From NCBI GenBank assembly GCA_030068075.1, contig CM057826.1, forward strand, positions 108,045,746 through 108,109,745: DNA of 64,000 nt. Direction: 5' to 3'. Each line of letters starts with the position of its first letter. Position 1 is the first letter of the stretch. Both the position numbers and the translations under genes were made by a program. The stretch is from Paguma larvata (taxonomy: Eukaryota; Chordata; Mammalia; Carnivora; Viverridae). The notes below the pieces were generated by a model. That model had not been told where the DNA came from. It made no database searches and worked only from the letters and a program-made list of their open reading frames with translations. Below are positions 22,400 through 33,185 of the stretch, piece by piece.

Positions 22400-24340
22400 A
22401 AAAGCGTATGGGACAAGAATTTGGGGTGAAGCTTGACAGTACCATTGTGGGTACATATAAAAAATATATAATCTATAACTGTATGAAATTATGTTTGGCT
22501 TGGAATATATTTCTTTGATGATACCATCACTTGAATATTACTCCAGCAAATCTCTTTTCCGAAAACAAAATAATATCATATTTAAAAGCTTAATGGTTCA
22601 TTTTTGCCTTAAAATGGGGAATTTTAGAAATTACATCTAACCCATCATATTGGTGTGGGAAATAGCATTCACAGTGTGAATTGATTTTAAAGGGACAGGG
22701 TGATACATGATATAATTCGTACATTCTAATTCCCAGATTTAATACAAATATTTATGAGCATGAAGTCAATTTTTAGCAAAAGCATAAAAAGTAGATTGTA
22801 TTCTTAAAAAGAAAATGGTCATCATTTGAATTAACAAGCTAAAATCAGAGGCAACTCAGATTTTAAAAGAGTAAATATGCAAGCATATCAGAAAGTTTAT
22901 AGGACTCATGTTACCAGTTTTTCAAAACTGTAGCAGAAAATCAGGCATCAAGATGTACTACACGCTAACCATGATTTTCAATGTGTTACTTAAAAATAAT
23001 AAAACAGGGAGGAGAAATTATTCACTCATGTAGTCATTATTCAAGACGAAGAGCACTACGTGCTTTGACTCCTTGGGGTCTTACAATTTACAAGTTAAAA
23101 GTACATGTGAAAACTGATTAAGGGTCCAAGAACAAAAAGTAAAAACAACCTAAGTATTAGAAGACAAGTCCTTTAGGTAAATATTTAAGGAACTATAGTT
23201 ATTTAACTTGGATGCTAAAGGACTATCTTCATTGATTTGAACAAAGCAGAGTGACTAGAGAGTTCCATTTCCTCCAGGCCTGAAAAAGAGGAAACAAGGA
23301 AGAAAGGGAGGTTAGTTATGAGGAAGAACTATCTGCCTATAAATGTTCTTAAGTACCAACTAAGATTACCATGGGAAAGTGTGGGCTAGCCTTACCAGAG
23401 ACCTTTACTTTCAGGAAGGAAACCATCTATCAGGGAGTTTATCGTATAAACCCAGGCCAAATTGTTCCTGAAATCTTTTTCCAACTGCATTTATCTTTGA
23501 AAGAAATATTACTCTTTCATAGGAAAATGTTCTTTACCAAGCTTCTCCCACTCCTTACCACCACTCCCTAAGAAGCTTCTTTATCACCAAATCTACAAAT
23601 CTGTGTAGCCCAAGATGATTAAACTTTCATTAGTCATTAATGGTCTTAAATGGTCCCCTTTCCCAGGGATGAATAGTCAAACAAAACAACTAGAAATGAG
23701 TCAAAATCAGACTATTTCTCCTGGGAAGGATATTCAGTAAATTTAATGTTTTAATGCACAGAGTGAAACTTTCATTTCCATTTCTAGAATGTATTTCTTA
23801 GTAGGAAATTGTCTTATCCCTCGAACAAACCTTATCCAGGTAGACATTTTCAAAGGACACAGGGATAAGTTCAAAAGAAGGAAGTTTGGCAGCATAATTC
23901 TATCTGTCATTAAGGCCACAGCCTGTTCTTGGGATTATGAGTGCCAGCTTGGGATGACAATGTGCTCCACCTACTCTTGTCATACCAGCCTCCATGTTGA
24001 TGTAGAACATATGGTTTCTCAGGGGAAGCTGCCGGTTCCCATCCCCAGAGCTTCCTGTGTCACCAAAGAACATCATGTTCTTATAGAAGAAAAAGACAGT
24101 CATTCTTAAATTCCAATATCCCAAGCCATTTGGACTGTGTTTACAAGCCTGACATCAGTATCATTCCAAAAGTAATCCAGAACTAACTTTGGCAGGGGTC
24201 TATTTTTGTGAAGGTATGATCAGTGTTACTCAGAATGTCAGTCTGTCCACGTACACCGAGTCCTTGGATCATGCATAAATGGATTGACCAAGAATCATAA
24301 TAAGGTGTTAGAAGCATTCTGTTGCACTCACTCTCTTGTG
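22400..24340. other. Anonymous non-coding sequence, about 1.9 kb
   Basis: No transposon recognised. Open frames at 23371-23571 (66 codons) and 23789-24109 (106 codons, plus strand) have no recognisable domain. The second ends just after a lysine/glutamate stretch and is overlapped by a minus-strand frame. No promoter or splice evidence. Confidence 0.45.
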
Positions 24341-24343
24341 TAC

Positions 24344-24360
24344 CCTCTCTCTCTCTCTCC

Positions 24361-24408
<48 letters not shown>
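24344..24408 (+). repeat. (CT)n followed by (GT)n compound microsatellite
   Basis: A CT run of about 8 units leads, after CCAG, into an uninterrupted GT run of about 22 units. Likely polymorphic. Confidence 0.97.
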
Positions 24409-24411
<3 letters not shown>

Positions 24412-25294
24412 CACTAATAATGCAGGTAACTAAATGAATTATAGTAGCTGCATGACATGAGGCCAATATGAGCTTTGTTTGAATTGGGATTCATGTACTG
24501 AGTGAGAGATAAGGATTTCTCTTTAAGGATTTGGGGAACAAAGGTTAACAACCTTTGATATCCAGGAGAGAATGCTGGAGGGAGTAGATGTGCACTGTAG
24601 TTATGGAGAATCAAGGACCACAAGCTTTTTCCAATATTTACTGGAGGTGGAGGAGGGAAGACAGTAAATAGGGATGGTTAGGAAAATTAGCAAGAGAAAT
24701 AATTTTGAATACTGTAAGAAGTCAACTGATTATTCTATACTAGACCTCTAAAAGAAACATGACAGTCATCGCCTAAAAAGCCTAACACAGAGAAAAATAT
24801 CTGTGCTTCTAAGGGTAAGGTAAAATTTAAGGGTAGGTGGGAAGATGTTATGACCTGTCACTGGTAACAGATCATAACCACAGTCAAGCGACAACTGGAG
24901 AAAATCTGAAGATCCTTGCCTTAGTACGATAGAAGCAAGTGATATAGGACTGATTAGGTCAAAACTTGGAAATACAACATAGAATGATGGCCTTGGTGAG
25001 TTAGCGATAACGTATCTGAACACACTTATCACATTCCTGAGATCTCTTGCTCTGGAAAGAAGAATATTATTTAACTTGTTATGAAAATTTTCAAATTTAC
25101 AAAAGATCTGAAAAAAGGTTTAAAGAAACCTCAAATAGCTTAGAATTTCATCTGTAAATATTTCAGTATGTATCTCTAAAATACAATAATTCTTTTTTAA
25201 AATTTAAAAATAGTAAAATTTAATATCACACTTTAAAAGATGAGTGATAATTAAAGAATGGAATTTTAAGGTAAGTAAAACTGGGCTTCCAACA
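24409..25294. other. Anonymous AT-rich sequence
   Basis: No repeat or gene recognised. Short minus-strand frames (69 and 88 codons) lack recognisable families. Confidence 0.5.
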
Positions 25295-25361
25295 TGGGTT
25301 GGGATGAGCACTGGGTGTTGTATGGAAACCAATTTGACAATAAAAAGTTTAAAAAAGAAAA
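25295..25361 (+). mobile_element. Severely 5'-truncated carnivore L1 (3' end only)
   Basis: GGGATGAGCACTGGGTGTTG, ATGGAAACCAATTTGACAAT and AAAAAGTTTAAAAAAG match the terminal 3' UTR of carnivore L1 as I recall it, followed by an A-rich tail. Only about 65 bp is present. No clean TSD was found. Confidence 0.75.
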
Positions 25362-25873
25362 TACCTGGAAGGAACTGAGCCAGAGAATGAAATATGACCA
25401 TTAGTATGACCTTCTCTTATCCCAGATTTAGGGAGGCGGGAAGTGAGAACACAGGAACGCTTACTAAGAAGACTTAGGTGTTTGATTTAAGTACCTTGTT
25501 CTGAGAATGTGTTAGCAATACGTTATCTTCAATCACAAAGAAATAGCATTGCTTGTTTTTCTACATGTGAAGGGAAACTAACTTCAGTTTTTTCTTTAGT
25601 CTGGAATTTTTTCTATTGGTTCAGTAAGAAACAGGGACTGGTTATTAAACAAAGATCATGTTACCTATACTATACCTAATGATATACTTGGTAGCCAGGT
25701 TTATGCATGTTAATGTCATCTCTGCAATAAGCTGAATATGAAATGCTAAGAAGAAGCAGCCCCAAAAGATCACTTGACTGTGTACATGTGACAGGACCTG
25801 TCTTGTCTGGTAAGTCTATAGTTCCATCAGGCAAGATCTAAAAAACATCAGACCCACAAGAAGTCAACTTAGT
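25362..25873. other. Anonymous non-coding sequence
   Basis: No repeat or gene recognised. Confidence 0.5.
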
Positions 25874-26240
25874 TGTATTAGTCTGCACCATATCAATGAC
25901 TGAGTGACTTCAACAACAGAAATGTACTTTCTCACTCTTCAGGAGTCTGGAAGTCCAGGATCAAGGTGCCAAAGGGGTTGGTTTCTCATGAGGAGTTTCT
26001 CCTTGTCTTGCAGATGACCATCTTCTTACCCTCACACGTCCTTTTTTCTTTACATGTGTACTCATCGTGGCTCTTCCTCTTCTAATTAAGAACCCCAGTT
26101 CTGGGGGATAGGGCCTAAGCCTCATGACCTCATTTAACCTTAATTACCTCCTTAAATTCTCTCTCTATAAATATAGTCATGTTGGGGGTTAGGTCTTCAA
26201 CATAAGAATTTTGGAGGGACACAGTTGAGTCTATAAGACC
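25874..26240 (-). mobile_element. Solo LTR of ERVL-MaLR type (MLT1/MST-like)
   Basis: On the plus strand the antisense MLT1/MST order is clear. It starts TGTATTAGTCTGCACC, then GGAGTCTGGAAGTCCAGGATCAAGGTGCC, TTGCAGATGACCATCTTC, CACACGTCC, GGCTCTTCCTCTTCT, AAGCCTCATGACCTCATTTAACCTTAATTACCTCC and TGTTGGGGGTTAGGTCTTCAACATAAGAATTTTGG. It ends near GTTGAGTCTATAA. No internal retroviral sequence accompanies it, so it is an ancient non-coding solo LTR. Confidence 0.85.
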
Positions 26241-26421
26241 ATACAATTCCAAGATGCTGGGGGAAGTAATCTAGTGTTTTGGGTTTTGGTTGATTGGTTG
26301 TTTTCATCTATAAAGACAATCATTCACTTGAAATGTGAGTCTGTGGCTCTAATTACTATTCCTCTTGCAATTTCAGACCCTATTGAATATTTAAATACTT
26401 TTATCTAAGGTTTTGAGATTA

Positions 26422-26624
26422 AGGGCATGTGGGTGGTTCAGTTGGTTAAGCATCTGACTTCAGCTAAGGTCAGGATCTCTTGGTTGGTGAGTTTGTGCTC
26501 TGCATGGGCTCTGGGCTGACATCTCAAAGCCTGGATCCTACTTCAGATTCTGTGTCTCACTCTCTCTCTCTCTCTGCCCCGCTTCCACTCTGTCTCCCTT
26601 TTTCTCAGAAATAAACATTAAAAA
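26422..26624 (+). mobile_element. Felid SINE, diverged
   Basis: Head AGGGCATGTGGGTGGTTCAG, then AGGTCAGGATCTCTTGG, GGGCTGACATCTCAAAGCCTGG, CTTCAGATTCTGTGTCTC and an AAATAAACATTAAAAA tail. The flanking repeat is weak: ATCTAAGGTTTTGAGATTA (26403-26421) and ATTTAAAGTGTTGCAGTTA (26625-26643). Confidence 0.9.
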
Positions 26625-26643
26625 ATTTAAAGTGTTGCAGTTA

Positions 26644-27859
26644 TACTTCTAGATTTAGTTATATAGGCATGTATTTTATCTATAACTTATGCGCAAAGTT
26701 TGACTGATGTCAGTAAATACTATTTGGCCACTTTGGCCACTTTTTTCTAGGAGAGGTCATGCATTGTTCTCATTCCCTGTTGAAGGAACCCCTTGGATAT
26801 ATGTATTTTGCACTAAGGGCTTTCACTTTTCTTTCCCCACCTACTCAACTCAAGAACATTTGATCCATAAATTGGCCAACAACTTACAAAGAAAATTGAT
26901 ATGGAAATATGGTCCATCAGCTTCCTTGTCTTTATAACATACATCAGGAAGTACTGTAAGAATGAGGTAATTAGCAGAGAAGCTAAAGCTGGAAGGGCCT
27001 GTAGAGAGCAGAGCCACTAGTCACTGTGGCCTGAGGAAGCAGTGAGAAGGCAGACAGACAAGAGAAACATAGGTGCTGTCGGAGTGAGTTAGCAATACTG
27101 GAATGGCTTTAGCTTCCAACCCTTTCCAGTTTAAGCTCTAGACCTGGTTCATTCTTAAAATAACTCTCTCTCTTTCTTTTATTTTAAGTAAGTGAATCTC
27201 ACTGCTTTTGATGATATCTCTAATGTGTTGTCCATTTTGCCAGTACAAGCATCCAAAATATAGCCTGTCTTTATCTGTGAATATTAAAAGATAGTAATTT
27301 TTGTGAAGCTCCCAAATTGTGAAGTTTGCTTTGCTGATACCTCTTCCACACACCCTCCTTCATAATCCACCATACTTTTAGGTAATAGTTTCTCCTTGAC
27401 CCTACTTCCCATGTCCTTGGGTTGCCTCCTATCTACCCATGGCTTACTCTCTTTGGACAATGATTTAATCCAGACTCTTCAACACTTAGTCCTCCATTTA
27501 AGGTTTATGTATATTTTATAACAGAGGACAGTTCACTGCTTAGCTGTGATTTGAAAAAACTTCTGACAGATATATTCCACTTGTACTAACTTATTAAAAG
27601 TTCAAAACTCTTTAAAGTAGACCTCTCTCAAGAATATTAACATTTTTGCCAGGGAACAAAAAGGAATAGGTATGTGACAGTGAAATTTGGAGCACTATAA
27701 AAAGCTTAACCCATCCTTTTTCCAAAGATCCAAGGCAATAGACTGTGAAGTATGCCCAGTTTGCAATACGTGCATGTGCTGAAATTTGAAAACTTCTTGA
27801 CCTGTAAGGTACTTCTGAATGTTTTGCTCCATAATATATATAGTTTAAATTGGAATTAG
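26644..27859. other. Anonymous non-coding sequence
   Basis: No repeat or gene recognised. A GGCCACTTTGGCCACTTTTT duplication lies near 26728-26747. Short frames at 26707-26937 and 27612-27908 are unassigned. Confidence 0.5.
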
Positions 27860-27875
27860 AAAATAGGAGATGGTG

Positions 27876-28093
27876 GGGGGCACCTGGGTGGCGCAATAGG
27901 TTAAGCATCCACCTCTTGATTTTGAATCAGGTCATGATCTCACAATTCATGAGTCTGAGCCATGCATCGGGTTCTGGGCTGACAGTGTGAAGCCTGCTTG
28001 GGATTCTCTCTCTCTCTCTCTCTTTCTCTGCCCCTCCCAAGCTCTCTCTCTCTCTGTCTCTCAAAATAAATAAATAAATAAAATTAAAAAAAT
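27876..28093 (+). mobile_element. Felid SINE, CTTGGGATTCTC class
   Basis: Head GGGGCACCTGGGTGGCGCAA, then GGTCATGATCTCACAATTC, GGGCTGACAGTGTGAAGCC and TGCTTGGGATTCTCTC without the TCTGTGTCTCC module. The tail is AAATAAATAAATAAA. A 16-bp TSD lies at 27860-27875 and 28094-28109 (AAAATAGGAGATGGTG / AAAACAGGAGATGGAG). Confidence 0.95.
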
Positions 28094-28109
28094 AAAACAG
28101 GAGATGGAG

Positions 28110-28340
28110 TATATTTGAGGGTATCTTCCCAGGTTAGCACTTTTCACTATGAAGATTAAGAATTTATAAGAGAGCAGTACCTGCGATCAGTTTATAAGAT
28201 ATTCAGGTATATTTTGGCCCAAAAGACAATTTTCTAAATTAGATAATTATCATCAAAAGTCAGCTTCACTATTTTCATCCTTGCTATCACTGTCATCATC
28301 ATCATGGGGTATATATCAGGAAAAAGGGACAGGGTAATAT
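28110..28340. other. Anonymous spacer
   Basis: Short unassigned sequence with a CATCATCATCAT run near 28294-28305. Confidence 0.45.
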
Positions 28341-28560
28341 AGGGATTCATGGCTTCTCAAGTCAAGGATTAACCTTGGGCTCTACCACTTACTGTGACCT
28401 TGGGAAACTTTGGTCTCTCTGTTTTTTAATTATTACCTGTAAAAGAGAGATGATAATAATATTATCTACTTAATCAAGTTGTTTTAAGGATTAAATAAAA
28501 TAATCTATGTAAAGCATCTAAAAATAAGCCTGGCAGACAACAGGTATGTATTATGATATC
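28341..28560 (+). mobile_element. MIR SINE
   Basis: GGATTAACCTTGGGCTCTACCACTTACTGTGACCTTGGGAAAC, then CTGTAAAAGAGAGATGATAATAATATTATC, AAGGATTAAATAAAATAATC, ATGTAAAGCATCTAAAAATAAGCCTGGCAGA. This is good MIR order over about 200 bp. Confidence 0.85.
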
Positions 28561-28595
28561 ACCATCTTATAGTTAGATAATACCTGACAATTTCC

Positions 28596-29012
28596 TTTTT
28601 TAATGTTTATTTGTTCATGTTTATTTATATTTGAGAAAGAGAGAGACAGAGTGTGAGTGGGGGAGGGCAGAGAGAGAGGGAGACACAAAATCTGAAGTAG
28701 ACTCCAGGCTCTGAACTGTCAGCACAGAGACCAACATGGGGCTCAAACTCATGAACTGTGGGATCGTGACCTGAGCTGAAGCCAGACACATAACTGAATG
28801 AGCTACCCAGGTGACCCAAAGTTCATTTATTTTTGAGAGAGAGAGAGAGAGAACATGTGCATGGGAGGGGCAGAGAGAAAGGGAGACAGAGGATCCCAAG
28901 TGGGCTCTGCACTAATAGCAGAGAGCCAGATATGGGACTTGAACCCACGAACTTGAACCCACGACCCCAGCTGAAGTTGGAACCTCAACTGACTGAGCTA
29001 CCCAGGCACCCC
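28596..29012 (-). mobile_element. Older SINE (outer) carrying a nested younger SINE
   Basis: The outer copy occupies 28596-28616 (remnant of its T-rich tail) and about 28818-29012 (body and head, GAGGATCCCAAGTGGGCTCTGC, intermediate class). One flanking repeat brackets the whole block: TACCTGACAATTTCC (28581-28595) and TGCTTGACAATTTTC (29013-29027). Within the body, GAACCCACGA is duplicated near 28940 and 28955. Confidence 0.85.
28617..28817 (-). mobile_element. Younger SINE inserted in the tail of the outer SINE
   Basis: TGTTTATTTATATTTGAGAA tail junction, GGGGGAGGGCAGAGAGAGAG, GACACAAAATCTGAAGTAGAC (felid TCTGTGTC class) and a head ending CCAGGTGACCC at 28817. Its own TSD may be the short shared GTTCA at 28612-28616 and 28821-28825. 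It lies in the same orientation as its host SINE, giving the appearance of a tandem dimer. Confidence 0.82.
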
Positions 29013-29027
29013 TGCTTGACAATTTTC

Positions 29028-29160
29028 AGAGCCTTGTAATATAAAGTTATTTGGTTTTTACAACTTTCCTGGAAGTGGGTAGGAAAATGATAATTATTTT
29101 ATGGATAAGAAAAACTAAGGCTCAAAGAATCTAAGATAGTCAAAAGCTGTATTTAAAGCT
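29028..29160 (-). mobile_element. MIR SINE fragment, antisense
   Basis: TTTTTACAACTTTCCTGGAAGTGGGTAGGAAAATGATAATTATTTTATGGATAAGAAAAACTAAGGCTCAAAGAATCTAAG follows the antisense MIR core (consensus ...CACAACAACCC...GGTA...ATTTTACAGATGAGGAAACTGAGGC). Confidence 0.65.
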
Positions 29161-30630
29161 CTATTTAAAACAGTCCTGTCTCCTAAATTCTTCAAGGTAG
29201 GCACCACTGGAAGGGCTTCAGAAGATCAGTCAGATGGGTCTACAAAACATTATCGTGATTTAGGCAGTGGGGTAATCTTAGAGAAAATGGTCCTTTTCCT
29301 CTTGTTCTGTTTACTAGCCAGCAATACTTAAGAGATCCTAGTGGATAACACTACTGTGGTGGGCACTCATCTCCCCCAATAGTTATTCTTAATTTGTCCT
29401 GCTTACCCACATTTTGCAAGGACTCTAATTAGTTCCGCCCTCCCTTTTCCAATAAGAGGATTATACTGCCTTTAAGACAGACTGACTCAAAAACTACAAG
29501 TGTTCTCTGCATTCCAGGAGAAAAGCTAATATAATTAAACATAAACATAAACACTTTACACCTGAGTTTGCAAATTTAACTAAATTATTCATCTTGCTGG
29601 TATAATACTGCAATCACTGGAACTTCAACTCAAATATCACCGCTCTGAGGAATCCTACAGAACTTGATACAGATCTCAATCTAGATTAAATGTGCTACCA
29701 GTACAACCAGCAGTGTTGAATCAAACATGTTTCTAGGATAATCAACTCCTAGACCATCTATCAAGGCCAAATCCAATACCAACTCTAACCAACATGTTTG
29801 CCTTGGACATTTCTATTTTTCAGTAGGACTGAGAAAAAATAATAAAAATGGAAATCATCAGGAATCTAAAAGACAGATATTGAAATGTCTGATGATAAGT
29901 TTAAAGAATAACCTACACCCAAACAATAAATATAATTTTACTCGGAGTCAAATGGAAATCATATTTGCAGAATAGTAAGACAGAGTGAATCATTTTGTAA
30001 ACATGACTATCCATCTGAAGGGCCTTCTTTAAAATGTCACAGACAGAAAACTGTTGAATTATTAACAGAGCTATTAAGCTATTATATCCAGAAGCACTTG
30101 ATTTCCAAGGTTATTACTTTGATAAGGCAGAATCAACTCTAGATCTCCCATGCTAAAACTTTTTATTAAGAAAATATTTTCTCTGGTTCATACATTATGG
30201 TCCTATTTAATGAAAGAAAAGCATAGCAAAATAATTGATAGAAGACTACCCTCCTCCTTAATCAGTACCTCTCAAAAGGAATTTCCATGACCATGAACCC
30301 ATCATCTTACTTATAAGATAATTTTTGTAATGAAAAAAACAAAATAAAATAAAAACAAATAAAAAAGAAATAAATAAAACCCAGAATTCAGGTTAATCTC
30401 ATTAAAATGCCCAGGAACACACTGGCCATTTTCAGCAGGAATATAAACAGTTACTTTTGAGAAGAAATCATAAGAAGAATCAAATAATGAATTTCTATAT
30501 CTGAGTTTCATATTTCCCTGTCCTTCCCTAAGCCTCTTGATAATTGTGCTTGAGCTTGTGTTTCCCAACCTGAAATATAGGTTGACTACATTTTAGCAAG
30601 TAAGTGAAAGATCTGTAAACTGAAAACTGT
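29161..30630. other. Anonymous non-coding sequence
   Basis: No repeat recognised in about 1.5 kb except an A-rich run (AAAATAAAAACAAATAAAAAAG) near 30333-30370. Two minus-strand frames (85 and 74 codons) overlap this and the L1 boundary and have no recognisable family. Confidence 0.45.
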
Positions 30631-31651
30631 GAAATGCTGATGAAAGAAATTGAAGAAGACAGAAATAAATGAAAAGATATCTTATGTTCATGGATCAGAA
30701 TAATTAATATTGTTGAATTCTCCATACTATCCAAAGCCATTAATAGATTCAATATTATCCCAAATCAAAAACTCCACTTATTTTCCACAGAAATATTAAA
30801 AAATCCTAAAATGTGTATGGAACTACAAAAGACCCCAATTAGCCAAAGCCATTTTGAAAAAGTAAAACAGAACTGGAGGTATCATATTTCCTTATTTCAA
30901 ACTATAGTTCAAAGCTATAGTAACCAATACAGTATGGTAATGACATAAAAACATACATATAAACCAATGGAACAGAATTGAATAAATCTGTATAAATCAT
31001 GTGTATACAGTCAACTAATGTTTGGCTAGGGAGCCAAGACTACCCAATGAGGAAAGAATAGTCTTTAAAATAAATGATGCTGGGAAAATTGGATATTCAC
31101 ATGTAAACAAATGAAATTGGACCCCTGTTTTACACCACTCACAAGAACTCACTCAAAATGGATTAAAAACATAAATGTAAAACCTAAAGCTGTAAAACCC
31201 CATAAGAAAACATAGGAAAAGGTTTCCTTGACATTGGTCTTACAATAACTTTTTAGATAGGACACCAAAAGCACAAGCAACAAAAGCAAAAACAAACAAG
31301 TGAGACTACATCAAACTAAAAAGTTGCTGTGCAACAAAGTAAACAGTCAACAAAATGAAAAGGTAACCTATGGAAAAGGAGAAAACATTTATAACCATAA
31401 ATTATACAAAGGGTTAATATCCAAAATATATAAGGAATTAATACAACTCAATAGCAGGAAACACTAATAATCTGATTTCAAAAAGGACAGAGGACCTGAA
31501 TAGACATTTTTCCCAAGACATATAAAATGGCCAATAGGTACATGAAAAGTTGTTCAATATCATTAAGCACCAGAGAAATGCAAATCAAAGCCACAATAAG
31601 GTATCACTTCACACCAGTCAGAACAGCTATTATCAGAAGACAAGAGACACT

Positions 31652-31829
31652 GGGGCACCTGGCTCAGTTGGTTAAGCATTAGACTTCAACTGAGGTCATG
31701 ATCTCACAGTTCATGAATTCAAGCATGTGTCATGAATTCAATCTTTGTCAGAGTCTGTGCTGAAAGTTCAGAGCCTCGAGCCTGCTTTGGAATCTATGAC
31801 TCCCTCTCTCTCTGGCTCTCCTCCGCTCA

Positions 31830-31892
<63 letters not shown>

Positions 31893-31922
31893 ACATTAAA
31901 AATTTTTTTCAAAAAAAAAAAA
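31652..31922 (+). mobile_element. Felid SINE inserted in the L1
   Basis: Head GGGGCACCTGGCTCAG (short by the GGTG step), then GAGGTCATGATCTCACAG, a local duplication of TCATGAATTCAA (about 31711 and 31730), GCCTCGAGCCTGCTTTGGAATC, a long (CT)n, an (AAAT)n run and a poly-A end. The flanking repeat is AGACAAGAGACACT (31638-31651) and AGACAATAGATACC (31923-31936). The L1 reads through from GTCAGAACAGCTATTATC to CTGGTAAGGATGTGGAG across it. Confidence 0.94.
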
Positions 31923-32041
31923 AGACAATAGATACCAAGTGCTGGTAAGGATGTGGAGAAAAGGGAACCTTCATGCACTGCTGATTGGAATGTAAACTGG
32001 TACCACCATTACACAAAACAGTATGAAGCTTCCTGAAAAAT

Positions 32042-32077
32042 TTAAAATAGAATTACCAACTTAAAATAGAATTACCA
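32042..32077 (+). repeat. 19-bp tandem duplication within L1
   Basis: TTAAAATAGAATTACCA occurs at 32042-32058 and again at 32061-32077, in the place where L1 normally has one copy. Local slippage duplication. Confidence 0.85.
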
Positions 32078-32228
32078 TATGATCCAGCAATTCTACTTCT
32101 CAGTATATGACTGTAGGAAATAAAACCACTATCTTGAAGAGATATCTGCACCCTAATCATTACTCACAATAGCCAAGACATGGAAACAACCTAAGTGTCC
32201 AATAATAAATAAATGGATAAAAAATGTG

Positions 32229-32233
32229 ACTAT

Positions 32234-32266
<33 letters not shown>

Positions 32267-32336
32267 CACATATACATATATGTATATGTATATATAGATA
32301 TACACACATACACACACACACACATGCGCACACACA
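32229..32336 (+). repeat. Expanded (TA)n/(CA)n microsatellite
   Basis: TATATA run, mixed TACATATACA units, then CACACACA to CACACACATAA. It sits where L1 consensus has a short TATATA motif, so it is probably an expansion of that motif. Repeated minus-strand CVCVC/YIYIY frames here are artefacts. Confidence 0.93.
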
Positions 32337-32337
32337 T

Positions 32338-32648
32338 AATTGACCCATGAACAACATGGAGGTTCAGGGCACTGACAACGCAGGCAGTCAAAAATCTACG
32401 TATAAGTCTTGACTTCCCAAACACTTAACTACTAATAGTTTACTGTTGACATGAAGCCTTACCAATAACATTAAGACTCAAGTAACACATACATTGTGTG
32501 TTTTAGGTATTATATACTGTATACTTATAATAAGCATACTAGAGGGAAAAAATCATAAAGAAGAGAAAATACATTTACTGTGTTCATCAAAAAAAATGTG
32601 TATAAGTAAACTCACTCAGTTCAAACCAGTGTTGTACAAGGGTCAACT
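32338..32648. mobile_element. Tigger/MER2-like non-autonomous DNA transposon (TcMar)
   Basis: Left terminus TTGACCCATGAACAACATGG (32340-32359) and right terminus CCAGTGTTGTACAAGGGTCAA (32626-32646) are reverse complements with few mismatches. The interior (AACTTAACTACTAATAG-like, TACTGTTGACATGAAGCCTTACC, GGTATTATATACTGTATACTT) matches remembered Tigger-family sequence. TA dinucleotides adjoin both ends, as expected for a TA target. No transposase remains. Confidence 0.88.
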
Positions 32649-32702
32649 CTATATATACACACATACATACAGATTCACATATTATATGTATGTATATATA
32701 AG
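32649..32702 (+). repeat. TA/CA/GTATGTA-rich microsatellite, right side
   Basis: CTATATATACACACATACATA and ATATGTATGTATATATA units continue the left-hand microsatellite beyond the transposon. Confidence 0.85.
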
Positions 32703-33185
32703 CACATTTTGTAAATGGTAAATATTAATATATTATTAATAAAATAATATTGTTATTAATAGAATAACATATTTATACGATCATATAATAAAATAGTCTG
32801 AACATTATTTACTCATAAAAACGCTACCATTTACAACAGAATGAATTGAATTTGAGGGCACTATGCTAAAAGAAACAAGTTAAGCAGAAAAGAAAATACA
32901 TATGATCTCACCTATATGTGGAATCTAAAATTAGCTGAACTTACAGAAACAGAGAGTAGAGTGGTGGTTGCCAGGGGCTGGGGTGAAAGAAATGGGGAGA
33001 TAATAGTCAAAAGGGATAAACTTCCAGTTATAGGATGATTAAGTTCTATGGATCTAAAATATAGCATGGTGACCATAGTTAACAATATCGTATTACGTAC
33101 CTGAGAACTGCTAAGAAAGTACATCTTAAATGGTTCAATACAAAAAGAAAAATTAGTAGTTATGTGAAGTGATGGATGTGTTAAG

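Larger units (their letters stand above)
30635..33185 (+). mobile_element. Truncated old L1 (ORF2 3' half plus 3' UTR), interrupted
   Basis: The sequence runs collinearly with an L1MA-like element. Reverse-transcriptase C-terminal region: AACAGTATGGTAATGACATAA, AACCAATGGAACAGAATTGA, ATGATGCTGGGAAAATTGGA. ORF2 end: GGACCTGAATAGACATTTTTCC, TATGATCCAGCAATTCTACTTCT, AGCCAAGACATGGAAACAACC. 3' UTR: ATGTGGAATCTAAAATTAGC, GTGGTTGCCAGGGGCTGGGG, AAACTTCCAGTTATAGG. The ORF is broken throughout and codes for nothing. It is interrupted by a SINE (31652-31922) and by a microsatellite plus DNA transposon (32229-32702). The usual last part of the 3' UTR is missing after about 33185, and no poly-A tail is seen. 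Confidence 0.92.

Noticed and set aside
23789..24109. 106-codon plus-strand open frame
   Set aside because: No known motif or family. Overlapped by a minus-strand frame and without supporting signals.
25874..26240. LTR considered as part of an intact endogenous retrovirus
   Set aside because: No internal retroviral sequence or partner LTR lies nearby. It is a solo, ancient MaLR-type LTR.
28594..29012. Closely spaced similar units considered as a tandem array or CRISPR-like structure
   Set aside because: Two nested SINEs explain the repetition. There are no regular spacers, and the genome is clearly mammalian.
32153..32424. Three overlapping minus-strand frames rich in Cys/Val and Tyr/Ile repeats
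   Set aside because: Translations of the TA/CA microsatellite.
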